A stretch of 64,000 bases of DNA from Viridothelium virens (lineage: Eukaryota; Ascomycota; Dothideomycetes; Trypetheliales; Trypetheliaceae): assembly GCA_010094025.1 (NCBI GenBank), contig ML991791.1, positions 310,001 through 374,000 of the forward strand, written 5' to 3'. A model generated the notes under the pieces. The model was given only the letters and a program-made list of their open reading frames with translations. It was not told the origin of the DNA and ran no database searches. A program made the position numbers and the translations under genes. Within the stretch, counting starts at the first letter, position 1. Each line of letters opens with the position of its first letter. Below are positions 1-10,885 of this stretch, in pieces.

Positions 1-159
1 GTACAGTTGAAGGGGGGCCGGTTCGCCAATGATCTCGCCGTTAGGGCCGAGGCTACGGAAGGAGAGGCCAACTTCGCGGTAGACGTCGTCACGCTTGGTG
101 GTAGGAGCAGCGCTGACAACAGCGGCGAGGAGAGTAGCGGCGATAGTGAAGTACTGCAT
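1..159 (-). CDS. Secreted small protein, N-terminal part only
   Basis: The ATG at 159 opens 53 codons that run off the left edge. The start MQYFTIAATLLAAVVSAAP is a textbook secretion signal (short n-region, hydrophobic core, A-x-A-like cleavage near residue 18). TTKR follows, a dibasic Kex2-type processing site, and then a mature region beginning DDVYREVGLSFRSLGPNG. A signal plus KR pro-site is typical of secreted fungal hydrolases, wall proteins and small effectors. I do not recognise the mature part and the C-terminus is missing, so no function is given. A TATA element on the same strand lies about 145 bp upstream of the ATG and supports the start. Confidence 0.75.
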   Translation of the reverse strand, partial: MQYFTIAATLLAAVVSAAPTTKRDDVYREVGLSFRSLGPNGEIIGEPAPLQLY

Positions 160-304
160 GTTGATTGCCGTGGAGTTGGTGGACGAAGTGATGAAGTTGG
201 CAAAAGTATTAAATATTAAGATGACGAGAGTAGTGGTTTTGCTTGATTAATATTTCTGTGATGATGTGTGATGATGAATGCGATTTGCATGACAGGATAG
301 GTCG

Positions 305-312
305 TTTATATA
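305..312 (-). promoter_or_regulatory. TATA box of the secreted-protein gene
   Basis: TATATAAA on the minus strand, about 145 bp upstream of the ATG at 159. It is placed as a core promoter for the signal-peptide gene at the left edge. Confidence 0.45.
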
Positions 313-2591
313 GTTGATGTAGATCGAACAATAGTCGTCAAAACAAAGACCGATGTCAACGATGTCATATTCCCATTTTGGAATACCACGGCAGTGTCAG
401 GCCGAAGGAACGGTGGTACCATCCGGAAGTAAAGAGCTTGACCTGATTTCACCTAGGCCTGGGCAAACACGAACTGCATAGCCGGCTTTTCTTACCTTGA
501 GGGGTGAGTGATGTGGGGAAAGCCCTAAAGAGCAATGAATGGTACGCACCGGTACGTCTAAATCGCGAGGCGCGGGCCTGTGGTGCTATGTAACACGAGC
601 TCGCTGGCAGATTTCGGGTGTAGTGCTGCTCTATTTTGGGCTTGCTTACAGCACGTGATGTCGTTCAGATCCACCTGCAAGTACTGTAGAACGACCATAG
701 CACCTCAGCTTCGAAGATCTGATTCGTCTGTATACCGAATGCAGTAGGCAAGCAAACAGAAGGTGAGAGCATGTCTCCGATCCTATGTAACGTATCAGTG
801 CTTTTGTTGATGCCAAAGGTAGTGATTATTGTTGACTGCCTCTATTTTCAACCTTTGAAGTTACCCTCAGGCGTTGAAGTGCATCATCTTCGTTGGCCTA
901 AGTCAAGCGCTTCGGCAATTCTTTTTTTTTTTTTTTGCTTTCGGCCTTTGATTTTAACAAAGTTTCTGACATAATCAATTTTCACGAATGGGGCAGCTGG
1001 TGCCACAGGTTTAATGAACTGCATAGAGAGATACGGATATATTGGTGCATTCTTGGGATGATTGACACGCGCACTTCACCTGACTCCTTTGGGAAGTTTG
1101 GCCCCTTCCGACCCTTCGTTACGAACTACGAGTGCTGTGCTCTGTTAGTGTTTCTTAGATCGCAAAGCGACGGTCGTGTTCTCCTATTGAGATCCAACAA
1201 CAGTGCCACAGGCAAACATCTCTTTTCGTTCGTGCGCGTCTCTCTAGAAGACATTCGCCGGCCAAATCTATGGTACCTTAGTGATTGAGGCTCAAAGAGA
1301 TCTGTGCTCCTAAGTCCTGACATGAACAAGTACGGGCGGAGTGGATATGTAGTTCCAGGCATGATCCTGTGAAGAAAACTGTCGAACCCGTAAATGCTAG
1401 GCGTCATTTTTCTTGTGAACCTGGGAAGTTCTTTAAACTAGATTTCTTTTGACACCCTGAGATCAGGAGGTATAGGAAGAAGTCCGTTAGACAGAGGTTG
1501 AGTACGTCCGGGCTTACTACCGGTGGAGTCTAGGAAGGAGCTTTCACTATTGTACTTCAAATACTACTGCCCAACTAGGCAACATTTTTCTGGAGCGCTG
1601 CTCAACAATCAACATCAGTTTTTGGGGAGCGAGTTTCGCGTTGACGGCGAATGGAGAGCTTGCTAAACTAGCTCAGACGAACGTCGTGCCCAACAAATCT
1701 AGATTTGGGAAAAGCGACGATAAGGATCAAGCTTTAAGACAGAAGCTGGCGAGTATGACAGGCCAAATTCATGACAGCGGACTTGCGCAAGAACAGCAAA
1801 GTCGTCAGTTGCATGCAGATTACTGCAAAGGAGTGATTGATAATGAAGCCTGATGAGAGGTAGGGATGGAAATTCATAATAGATTCTTCCGAGCCAAACT
1901 AGCGATCACCGTTGACTTCGAGATAGCATGGCACGCTCAATCTGGTGAGGCCAATAACTCAGTCGCACCTTCGTGACATAGGCAATGCATGGAAGATGTG
2001 GAGCTATATCTCTTTGTAGTCAGTCAGCAGCAGCATCAATGGTGAGGCTGTAGGAAAGGCAGGAGAAAAGCAAAGGAGATTTGCCACGATCAATACACCA
2101 ATATGAGATGACGGCAGCAGGGTTGCTGGGGAGCCGAAAAGAGAGTCTCGGCAGGGGTCCTCCACCTATTAGAGACGAGCTGGAATCGGACACGGATACG
2201 CGGCCCCTGCGCTAGAGAGTCCCTCCACTCCACCAAACTAACACTGACCACTCCCTGCACGCTTCTGTTTCTCTCTCTTTCACCAAAACTCCAGCATTCA
2301 ATCAAGACGCCATTTGATATTTTGCTTCAATACCTGCTGTCGTTTTTGTCCGCGTTCCTCTCGAGTCACTCGTTACTAATCTACAGCAATTCACCCTCGC
2401 TCGCTCGGCCTCCTGCGAAGATCCGCCATAGCCACATCGCACGTCCCAACAGTAGGAGTGAAACACCTCCCTTATCGTCCTTGTTCTCGGCGTGACCTCC
2501 TCTGCATCTGCATTTGCACTTGTATCGAGCGTGTCATTCGGAAGCTCACAAAATCTCCACCTTCTAGGAGATTCTCCTCAAATCGTACGCG
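313..2591. other. Intergenic, divergent upstream regions
   Basis: About 2.3 kb between two genes transcribed away from each other. Short open frames (for example 935-1288 and 1126-1407 on opposite strands) lack domains, signal peptides or splice support. A run of about 15 T lies at 920-935. The pyrimidine-rich stretch 2200-2590 is probably the 5' leader of the DUF7137 gene. I see no RNA gene or mobile element. Confidence 0.5.
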
Positions 2592-3587
2592 ATGCGGTCC
2601 TCCGTTCTCGTCTCGACACTCGTTTCCCTCTCCGCCCTCAGTGCCGCATGGCCATGGGGCGAATCATCGTGGCAAGATGTCAAAGGTGTACAAGGCATAG
2701 AGCCGCTTCTATACAGACGACAAGATAGCAGTGCTTCTCCTTCGCCTACACCTGCTCCCTCCTCATCTGCCTCTGCCTCAAGTTCCTCCGACTCCTCATC
2801 AGATTCCGACTCTTCCACAGGCTCCAATTCCGGATCATCGACTTCCGGTAGTCAAACTGGAAGTCAGTCCGGTAGCCAATCTGGCAGCAGCAGCAGCGGA
2901 TCGAAGTCTGGTTCGAGTTCCGGGTCCTCTGGGTCTAGTAGACCCACTGGCTTGAAGTCCTCAGTGTCATCCGCCAGCCAGTCCTTCGACCCTCGCCTTC
3001 CAGCGGGGGGTGTGGCAATGGTGACACCGGCCCCTACTGCTCAAACAACCTATTACAAGATTGGCGATCACGTTACATTTGCGTGGAACTACACTTCGCT
3101 CTCAGTGACGCCACACCAAATCGATGTCCTCGCTACGTGCACCGCCAATAATCATTTATATACACTTTCTGCAAACATGAGTGTAAATCCGACGGACACC
3201 ATCGTCTGGGACACGAATGCCTATCAGAAACACCCACCTGATGGGACGAGTCTTCTGACCGAGACGTACACCCTCGTCATCCATGATGCTGCGCAGGATG
3301 TCAGTGCTACCGCAGCTGCAGGATATTTGGGCACGTACGAGCAGTTCACCTTTGGCATGTACAGCCCGCAAGCATACACGCCTCTAGATCGTGAGTCCGC
3401 TACTGCGTGAGGAAACTGAAGAAGTCCGGCCGCTAACTCGATGCTTTCAGAATACTCCTGTGCCACCTGTAAAGTCAATGCTGCCCTCACCACTACCGAA
3501 CGTCAGACTCTTGCTGTCCTCCTAGCTACCGGCGCCATCACTGTACTCTCATTCTCCTGGTTCGCCACTGGCTTCGGTCTCTTTTGA
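2592..3587 (+). CDS. DUF7137-family Ser-rich membrane/wall protein
   Basis: Two exons, 2592-3390 and 3451-3587, with a 60-nt GTGAGT..CAG intron (branch GCTAAC), give 311 residues. The start MRSSVLVSTLVSLSALSAAW is a signal peptide. Residues about 45-130 are Ser/Gly/Thr-rich, likely heavily O-glycosylated. A conserved globular part begins at DPRLPAGGV and contains YYKIGDHVTFAWNYTSL and ETYTLVIHDA. The spliced second exon holds a CATC motif and a C-terminal hydrophobic helix (about 287-307) ending GFGLF. This matches the ascomycete family annotated as DUF7137 (recalled, not searched). Its molecular role is unknown; a type I surface protein is the natural inference. Without splicing the frame would end shortly after the intron starts and lose the membrane helix. 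Confidence 0.85.
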
Positions 3588-4117
3588 GCTGCTTCAATGC
3601 CCTCAAACCAGGTCCTCGGTGCTCCCTGCATTTAATATATTTAAAACACACATTCTCGCATGGCCTTTCTTCAGCATTGCATTGGCGTTTGACCGGCTTG
3701 GTTTGCTGGCTCATGGGAGGAGTAGGATCACATACGGAAATCTCGGCTGGACACTGTCTTTGAAAATAATTGCTTGATGCATCTTGCCTACGGACGTGGT
3801 TTCTACTGCATATGCCACACTCCTTTCTTGTATCTGACATTTAGGGTTTTGGCGCATCGCAAGTGGAGATGTTCTACGAAATGCAAATAGTAATGGAAAC
3901 TCGTCAGGTAGAGGGGATATTCAGCGTCGTGAATAGTAGCCACTGATCAAGCAACTAATAGTATATTACATTGCTCATGTCACTAGCTGTTGTTCGTCGT
4001 ATCGCCTTCATAAAATCCGAATTGGGTATCAATCTACTTCTTGTCTCGCCAATCATACCTCCCTCAGCAATCATTCCGCCTCCATCTTACAGTCCAATAT
4101 CGATCTCCAGCAGAGCC
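3588..4117. other. Convergent 3' regions
   Basis: About 530 bp between the ends of two converging genes (DUF7137 protein and RAD26). It should hold both 3' UTRs. No convincing coding or RNA gene seen. Confidence 0.5.
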
Positions 4118-7100
4118 TTACCCTGTCCCTCCAAATTCCCTCTTCAGGACCCACTTCCCCCTACCCCTTCCTCCACGCTCTAACACCGCAATCCGCTTCA
4201 ACATCTCTCGAAACTCCGCTGTCCTCTGCTCCGTCCCGCAAAACCGATTGAAATGATCCACCAGCATCTGCGTGTAACACCTACCCCCATGCGCAACCAG
4301 ATAATCGCGTATCATCACCACGAAATCCTTGCCTTTTGGCTGCTGCGTCTGCCCATGTCCAGAGCTACCAAGACCCGGCGTCGACGCCCGCGAAGTCCCC
4401 ACCGATGACGAACCCCCTCCCCTTCCCCCTCCAACTCCCGCTCCCGCTCTCCCCAAACCCGGCTGCCTCGCCGCCAACCCCGCCAAAACCGACGCGCTGG
4501 ACGGCCCTCCCCTGCCCATACCCATCCCCGCTGCACCACCTCTCCCCCTCGCCCCTCCCCTCCCAGCAGCCGCTCGCTCCTCCGGCCTTCCCGCCGTCCC
4601 CACCACCCCCGTCCACGTCGGCGTGCCCACGGGGACGCTCCTAGCGACCTCGCCCGCGCGCTGCAGTTCGCGCGCTGCCTCCGCGGCGACGCGCCGCGCC
4701 TCTTTGGCGATGATCTCTGGGTCGGCTGTGATTTTGTGCTTGTTGGAGGAGCTGCTTGAGGGGCCGTCGATGATGGCGTCGTGCTCGAGGGCGGAGTGCA
4801 GGTCGGTGGAGCGGGCGAAGAGGGTGGTGAGGAGGCGGGTGTCTTTGGTGGGGTTGCTAGTGGGAGTGTTGGTGGTGGAGGAGGAGCTGGGATCGTTGGA
4901 GGTGGAGGGAGCGGAGGGGGGGGTTGGGACGGGTTCGGCTTCGGGGGCGTAGATTTCGCTGCGGGAGATGCCGGTGATGGAGGGGAGGGTGGAAGATTTG
5001 ATGGTGTTATTGTTGTCGTTAGAGTCGGTTTCAGTGGGTGGGGTGGGAATGCCGTGTTCGTCAGTTGGAGGTGGCTTATTCTCCGCGCCAGAGAACTGGA
5101 CTTCAGTGCCTTTGAAAAGGGTGCTAGTCTCGGTCTGGTCTTCGTCTGGGCTACCGAGGGTAAAGAGATCGTGTAGGTCGCGAAGCTGAAAAGTCTGTCG
5201 CTGTTTCGGGTCTTTGAGAATCTTATTCGTGAGGAACTGCTTGAAAATTTGACGGTGATAGATCTTCTCTTCAATGGTGCCTGCAGTCATGAGCCGGTAG
5301 ATCTCTACCTCCCGCTTCTGGCCAAGGCGCCAAGCGCGCTCTCTTGCTTGTACATCGGTCGAGGGATTCCAGTCAGGGTCGAAGATGATGACTCTATCAG
5401 CGCCTGTAAGGTTGACACCAAGCCCACCGACCTTCGTTGTCAAGAGGAAGACATGAAGGTCTTGGTCTCGGTTGAATTCATCCACGAGGTCTTGTCTATC
5501 TTTGATGGAGGTGTTGCCGTCCATGCGTCTATAGTTGAAACCCTCGATACCTTTAATGAACTTTTCGAGAATGTCGAGCATAATACGATGTTGCGCGAAA
5601 AGTAAAGTCTTGTGACCGCCCCTTTTCCAGATCTCGAGAAGTGCCTTGACAACCTGCATCTTTCCTGATTTAACTCCACTGCCATATTTGTATCCTATTT
5701 TCGTGGCGAGTATCTTATGATCTTGAAGGTCCGGGTGATTGCAGATCTTGCGGAGAATATCAACGCCAAACAGAGCTTGACGTTTACCCACCAGAATCGC
5801 GTTCATCTCATCTGACCTCAGAAAGCGCTCATATGCATCTCGCTGAAGTTTGGTCAGCTTGCAAAACAACACTCTTTCGCTTTTCTTTGGAAGATCAGCT
5901 GCGACGTCGACTTTGAATCGCTGCAGCAAATATGGGCTAATAGTGTCTTTCAGAGTCTCGGCACATCTCATAGCCGTCTCTACTTGAAGATTCGAAGCAT
6001 TGGCATATCCACCTTGCTTGATAGGGATTTCAAACTGGTTCCGAAAATTGACCAACGTACCCAGTCGCATGGGAAACACGAAATCGAAGAGAGACCAAAG
6101 CTCTGTTAAATTGTTCTGCATTGGCGTACCTGAAAGTATGATCCGGTTTGCAGTACGCAGCTCCTTGCAGTAGACCGTGATAGCTGTATTTGGATTGCGG
6201 ATCTTATGCCCTTCATCCAGTACCGCATACTCCCAATCGATCGGAATGAGTAGCCGAGCATAGGTCTGGAGTCCTGAATATGTCGTTACGAGGACGTGCC
6301 CATCATCGACGACTCGATCTACAACTTTCTTCGCTACCTTTTCGCCTTTAGTAAGCTTTTTTGAGGCGCCCGTATAAGTCTGAAGCTCAAGTTCGTCCTC
6401 AATACGCCGTTCACGTCCAATGTCGATCATACCGCTGCCCGAAGTGTGCAGGATGGAGACTCGAAGAGGTGGCCACCATCGATGAAATTCATTGACCCAC
6501 TGCTTCATCACTGTCGCAGGACAGACCACAATGATGGGCTTTGAAAGCTTTTTCGAATAATGCAGGCCAGCAAGGAAAGAAATAACTTGTATTGTCTTTC
6601 CAAGGCCCATCTCGTCGCCAATAATGCCACCTACTTGTTGAGAATAGAGCTCCCATAGCCACTGAACACCAGTCTTTTGGTAGTCGAAGAGCGATGGATA
6701 TACGTCGCCTGGAATTCGAAAGCCACTTTCAAATTGAGCGTCCTGTCTCGTAGGATGAGGTAGATACCACTCCTTAGCTTCCGCCTGCTGCGCTTCAGTA
6801 CCTGCATCAGCCTCTTCGATTTGTTCGTCATCAAGTCGTTCGAGGTGCTCAGCCGATTCCGTAGCTAATTCTGACTTGACACGCTCTCTCGCAGTGCTCC
6901 GCCTGCGCGCCCAGCTTTCAAGTCGCTGCTGATATAACCTCTCATTACCGTCATCCACACCTGTCAAGTCCTCCCGCTCATCTTCTGGAAGTGTCTGTCT
7001 TTTCTTCGTTTTGCCTCGCTTTGGAGGTGGTGCAGTATTCGGCATGAAATCTTCTTCGTCGTCTTGAATGCTCAACTCCTCATCGTCTTCTGAGATACTT

Positions 7101-8077
7101 TCGCCAGTGGCGTCTGGAACAAAGGCGTCATCAACCTGATCGACTGGCGAAGCTGCACTGTCTTCACTCTCTGTAGCTATCTCCTGGTTTTCCGAAATTC
7201 TTCTCCGTTTCGTTGGCCGTCCCTTCAATACCACTTCTTCCTCCGCAAATCCAGGTTTCATGAGATGACGATGTGATCTTGGCTCTTGTGGAGCAACGGT
7301 TCCCTGCGCTTCAACTTCTTCTAAGCCCCTAATATCCTCTATCTCTTCTTCCGCGTCCAACATGATATCGGCGAGACTCGATGAAGCTTTGATCGAGTGT
7401 TGTCCCATTTTTGAGAATGGAGTAATCTTTCCAGTCCGAATGAGAAACTCGCGTTGGCTCTCGCCAGGCATGCGCTTATTTCCAACATCCTCGGTCGCCA
7501 ACTCTGCACCGTCCGCATCGTCCTGATGTCTGCTCTCAATGCGACGCTGAATTTGCTCCAAGTCGGTGTTGAGTTCCTTGATCCGATCTTGCGCGCTAGC
7601 TAGCTCAGCTCGCAATTTATTCTTGATGCTGGAGCCTCCAGGTTGCAGAAGGCGCTGCTCGAGTCTTCGAGTGGAGGCTAGATACCGTCTGCATAAACGC
7701 TTGAATTAGCAATCTGGAAATCCGACAATGAAATAAAAGGCGATTCCGTACTCCTTCTCCTGGATTGTCTTCTCCAGACGTTTGTTATCACGTTCGTCTG
7801 CTTGCTCCACCAGCATTTGATCTGCTTGTCGGCCTATGTCCCTTTCCAGATCATCCTGATCTCTCACATTTGCAGTCAATTTTGCGAGCCGGATCGCATC
7901 GTCTTCCTCTTCGTCCTTATCGTTGTGTTGGGGACTTTCGTCGCTTTGATTGCCTGCTTCTTGTTCACCCTGCTGCTCCTTCCCGCTGAGTGTTTCGCCG
8001 TCCTGTGGGTCCGAATCTTGAGCGGCACTCACTTTATCTACTGGGTCTTGGCTGTCCAAGCTCTGCAGTTCCGCCAT
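4118..8077 (-). CDS. RAD26: RAD26/CSB SNF2-family DNA-dependent ATPase
   Basis: Two exons, 8077-7752 and 7688-4118, with a 63-nt intron (GTACGG..GCAG, branch GCTAAT), give 1298 residues. The SNF2 motor has motif I GDEMGLGKT (about 466-474), motif II DEGH (about 600-603, the DEGH form typical of CSB/Rad26), motif III LSGTPMQNN, motif V TTKVGGLGVNLT and motif VI QARERAWRLGQ. The N-terminus is acidic and coiled; the last 65 residues look like the CSB winged-helix domain (DYLVAHGGRCYTQMLVDHFN). The family works in the nucleus on stalled RNA polymerase II in transcription-coupled repair. The linker before the winged helix is unusually Gly/Arg-rich (about 1140-1200), and its GC bias creates long antisense open frames at 4329-5176 that I treat as shadows. 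Confidence 0.95.
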
Positions 8078-8575
8078 ATTTGGCTAACCTGACAGTACTG
8101 AGAGAGGAAGATTGAATTGTTGCGAAGGATTGCCGAATCTCATATGTAAGACTCATGCAAGCGTGACGCGAAAAGAAAGATAGGAACCGAAACCAACAGA
8201 AGAAAACGAGAGCAGAGGAAACACGGGTGCAAGAGAGGGTGAGTCGAATTGTAGAAAGATGCGCGTTGCAGGCAGCGATTCACTAATTGCTGCGGATCGG
8301 CCTATTGTCCGCTCAATGACATGCAGATGATGACCTCATTCACCGCTGCCCCCGGCTGATCTCCGGGAGTTCAGGGCTTTTTAATCATGCAAGCTTGGAT
8401 GTCAGAAAGAGGTCTTGGAAGGGGCTGTGACTTAGATGTAAACTCGTTCACGCTAGTTTATGAAGCGGTCTTTAACAATGCATTCGATATGCTTAGCACA
8501 AAAATGGCAACGCCCCCTGATGCATCGCTAAAACGGCTCAAACAAAAACAAGTCCTCGCTCTCCTCCATCATACG
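8078..8575. other. Spacer between RAD26 and ISA2
   Basis: About 500 bp, upstream of RAD26 and downstream of ISA2, both on the minus strand. It should hold the RAD26 promoter and ISA2 3' UTR. No separate gene seen. Confidence 0.45.
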
Positions 8576-9300
8576 TTAGGCTTTGATATCGAAGCTTGTC
8601 CCACATCCACAGCTACTTGTCGCGAGAGGATTGTCTACTATTTTGAACTGACTCCCGATGAGTTCCATGGTGTAATCCACTTTGCTACCTTTCAACAGCT
8701 CCAGGCTTGGTTCGTCCATGACGACCTTCGCGCCCTCTGGCCCCTGGAAAACCGTATCATCCTCGTGCGATATTTGATCGGTATTCGTGAGTGACATCAG
8801 ATATTGGAACCCGTGGCATCCACCGGACTCGACAGAAACACGGAGGCAGAGATTTGGATTTGAATCGTTGGTCATGATCTGTTTGAGGCGCTGAGCATCG
8901 CATTAGTATAGCCTGTCAACACCATATCATACAAAGCTCTTACATTTTCTGCTCTTGGTGTGATCTGTATTTCCATAGAATTCCCGTCTTCATCTTTCCG
9001 TGGATTAATAATAGCTTCTCTTCGACGCGCTGAGCTCGACAGAGGTCTGGTATGACGTTCCTGCCTAGATAATCCAAGAGTAGTGCTGTTTCTTCTTCGC
9101 AGGCCTACCCCTTGAGGTATCTCAGGCAAAGGGGCGCGAAAAGCTCTTGTGAACAGACAATGATTCGAGGAGATGATTTGGGGTCTGGTCGTGAGGTTTC
9201 TCAGGAACCGATATCTTCGTATCGGACCTTCCGTCGTGCGCCTCAGTGACTGCCTTAAGACGGCTTTGCATGACGCGCAAATAACTGGCGAGAAGTTCAT
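8576..9300 (-). CDS. ISA2: Mitochondrial iron-sulfur cluster assembly protein ISA2
   Basis: Exons 9300-8944 and 8890-8576 with a 53-nt intron (GTAAGA, branch CTAAT, CAG) give 223 residues. The first 95 are Arg/Ser/Thr-rich with few acidic residues, as expected of a mitochondrial targeting sequence. The A-type domain starts at ITPRAEN..RLKQI and carries SGGCHGFQY (Cys144) and the C-terminal SSCGCGTSF (Cys213, Cys215), the three metal-binding cysteines of the IscA/Isa family. The spacing and FQY/CGCGTSF context fit Isa2 rather than Isa1. Isa2 acts in the matrix with Isa1 and Iba57 in [4Fe-4S] cluster maturation. The intron splits the domain, so neither frame alone gives the full fold. Confidence 0.93.
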
Positions 9301-9625
9301 GGCAGGGAGTTCAGAGTATTCGATCAGACATGACGCTTGAATGGCGGGGCGAATTTCTTGCCAATCTTAGCTTAGTCACCATCCGGTGGCGTACCGACCT
9401 GTTCCTGTTCCAGTCTCCCTGATGAGAAATCAAGCACGACTAATATTTGAACAAATCACTCTGCCTTCTAGAACACCTATCGACTTTCTATTTGGCACAA
9501 ATCCGGCATTCATGGAATATATTGGTCATAAATGCAGCCTTATGCGGCATTCTCGAAGTCATTGAGATAAATCGATCGGGAATGCTTCGTAACATTCCAC
9601 TCTATTCTTACTATGTTCCATCCGA
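9301..9625. other. Spacer upstream of ISA2
   Basis: About 325 bp between ISA2 and the end of the next minus-strand gene; probable ISA2 promoter. No other signal seen. Confidence 0.4.
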
Positions 9626-10885
9626 TCAGCAATCCCCTCTAAGAACTCCATCTAAGCACAATTGAGGTCCATATCGGACATACTCAATTATATACATGAC
9701 CCACTCGTAAGGAGCCCATGTCTCCCAAAGTGCTGCTACAACATAATCGCGGGGCTTTTGAATAGAATTTGTAAGATACCGGTGCTTGGGTCTTTCGAAC
9801 AACTCTGCATCATCCACCATTTGTCGTATGCGTGTATATCTAGGCAACCCGTCGAGCTGATACGCAGCAATAGTCTTCCAGCTTTTCCAGTCTCTATCGT
9901 TCCATCTCCGACACGAAGGACAGAAGATTGGGAGCAGGCCCATTTTTCTCACGATCTCGTCAGCTCGGTCGACGCTCTTCTTCGCTGTCTCCAGCATGGC
10001 AATCGTCTTCTGAATCGTAGCTGGCGAAGTCTCCGGATTGTTGATGATGCTTTGGGTGACCTTGTTCAAAATAGAGTCTCCGGAGTAGTCTCGAAACAGC
10101 TGGTGATGCAGAGCACGAGCCTTTTGCCGTGGTTCTTGTACCAAACTTCGCGCGCGACTTATTTCTGTCTCTGACGTTGATCCCACAGCTAACTGCTCTG
10201 TCCATCTTTCTAGACCCTGGGTCCTGTCTGATGCTCTTGACAATCCGGAGTCGGCCTGCGGGGACAACAGTTGTTCTGGATGGTTGGCTGGCACTAACTC
10301 CTTGAGTATGCCCTTAGGGTAGGTCTGGTGTTCTGGTGCCCAGAAGTTCTTATAAACTCCTAAGTCGCCACTTTTTGAGGGTCCGTTGGATCTTACATCC
10401 TTGTTCTTGGCCAGCCTTTCTAGGTTATTGACTGATGTATGCACTGCATTTATGTTTCTGAGAGACCCCAATGCAGTACTAAACGGTGGTCTATCGAGCT
10501 CGTATGCCTCCGACACGTTCCTCTCTACCTTTGCAGATCCTTGAGCCTGCAAGTGCGTTGGTCGAAATGGCTCCGTGGGATTTGTCGATGATACCGACGA
10601 TGTATCAAATGATGGCATGCCGATTGAATGAACTGCGATCTCAGCAGAGGCTGTGAAATTGGAGACGGCCGGTGCTGCCACTTTTGCTGGTTCCATGATT
10701 CTTAGTGGTCTCTTGAGCTGGTTGGGGTAATCCCGGGGTTGTATGGCCATCAAAGTATCTGCGGTCTCATCGCGAGTTTCACCTTCGTTACTGTCGACTT
10801 CAGTAAAAGCCTGGGAATTTTGAACGTGGTCCGCCTTTATCGCTTCCGATTCGTCGGAAGGCTCCACTGATTGGCTGTTGCCCAT
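9626..10885 (-). CDS. Unrecognised 419-residue protein, possible N-myristoylation
   Basis: A single uninterrupted frame of 419 codons from the ATG at 10885. The start MGNSQS fits the N-myristoyltransferase pattern (Gly2, Ser at position 6), so membrane anchoring is possible. Residues 7-270 are polar and low in predicted structure. The last 150 residues look folded: a helical ETSPATIQKTIAMLETAKK stretch, a CPSCRRW pair of cysteines, and an aromatic tail (ALWETWAPYEWVMYII) that could pack as a helix. I do not recognise the family. Gene order and strand match ISA2 and RAD26, but nothing ties the functions together. Confidence 0.7.
   Translation of the reverse strand: MGNSQSVEPSDESEAIKADHVQNSQAFTEVDSNEGETRDETADTLMAIQPRDYPNQLKRPLRIMEPAKVAAPAVSNFTASAEIAVHSIGMPSFDTSSVSSTNPTEPFRPTHLQAQGSAKVERNVSEAYELDRPPFSTALGSLRNINAVHTSVNNLERLAKNKDVRSNGPSKSGDLGVYKNFWAPEHQTYPKGILKELVPANHPEQLLSPQADSGLSRASDRTQGLERWTEQLAVGSTSETEISRARSLVQEPRQKARALHHQLFRDYSGDSILNKVTQSIINNPETSPATIQKTIAMLETAKKSVDRADEIVRKMGLLPIFCPSCRRWNDRDWKSWKTIAAYQLDGLPRYTRIRQMVDDAELFERPKHRYLTNSIQKPRDYVVAALWETWAPYEWVMYIIEYVRYGPQLCLDGVLRGDC

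Noticed and set aside
4329-5176. Several long open frames on the plus strand (up to 207 codons)
   Set aside because: They lie antisense to the Gly/Arg-rich part of RAD26, are Pro/Gly/Ala low-complexity, and follow from GC bias there.
8387-8794. 135-codon plus-strand frame
   Set aside because: Fully antisense to ISA2, which has conserved motifs and a matching intron.
9662-10174. 170-codon plus-strand frame
   Set aside because: Antisense to the 419-residue gene; no motif.
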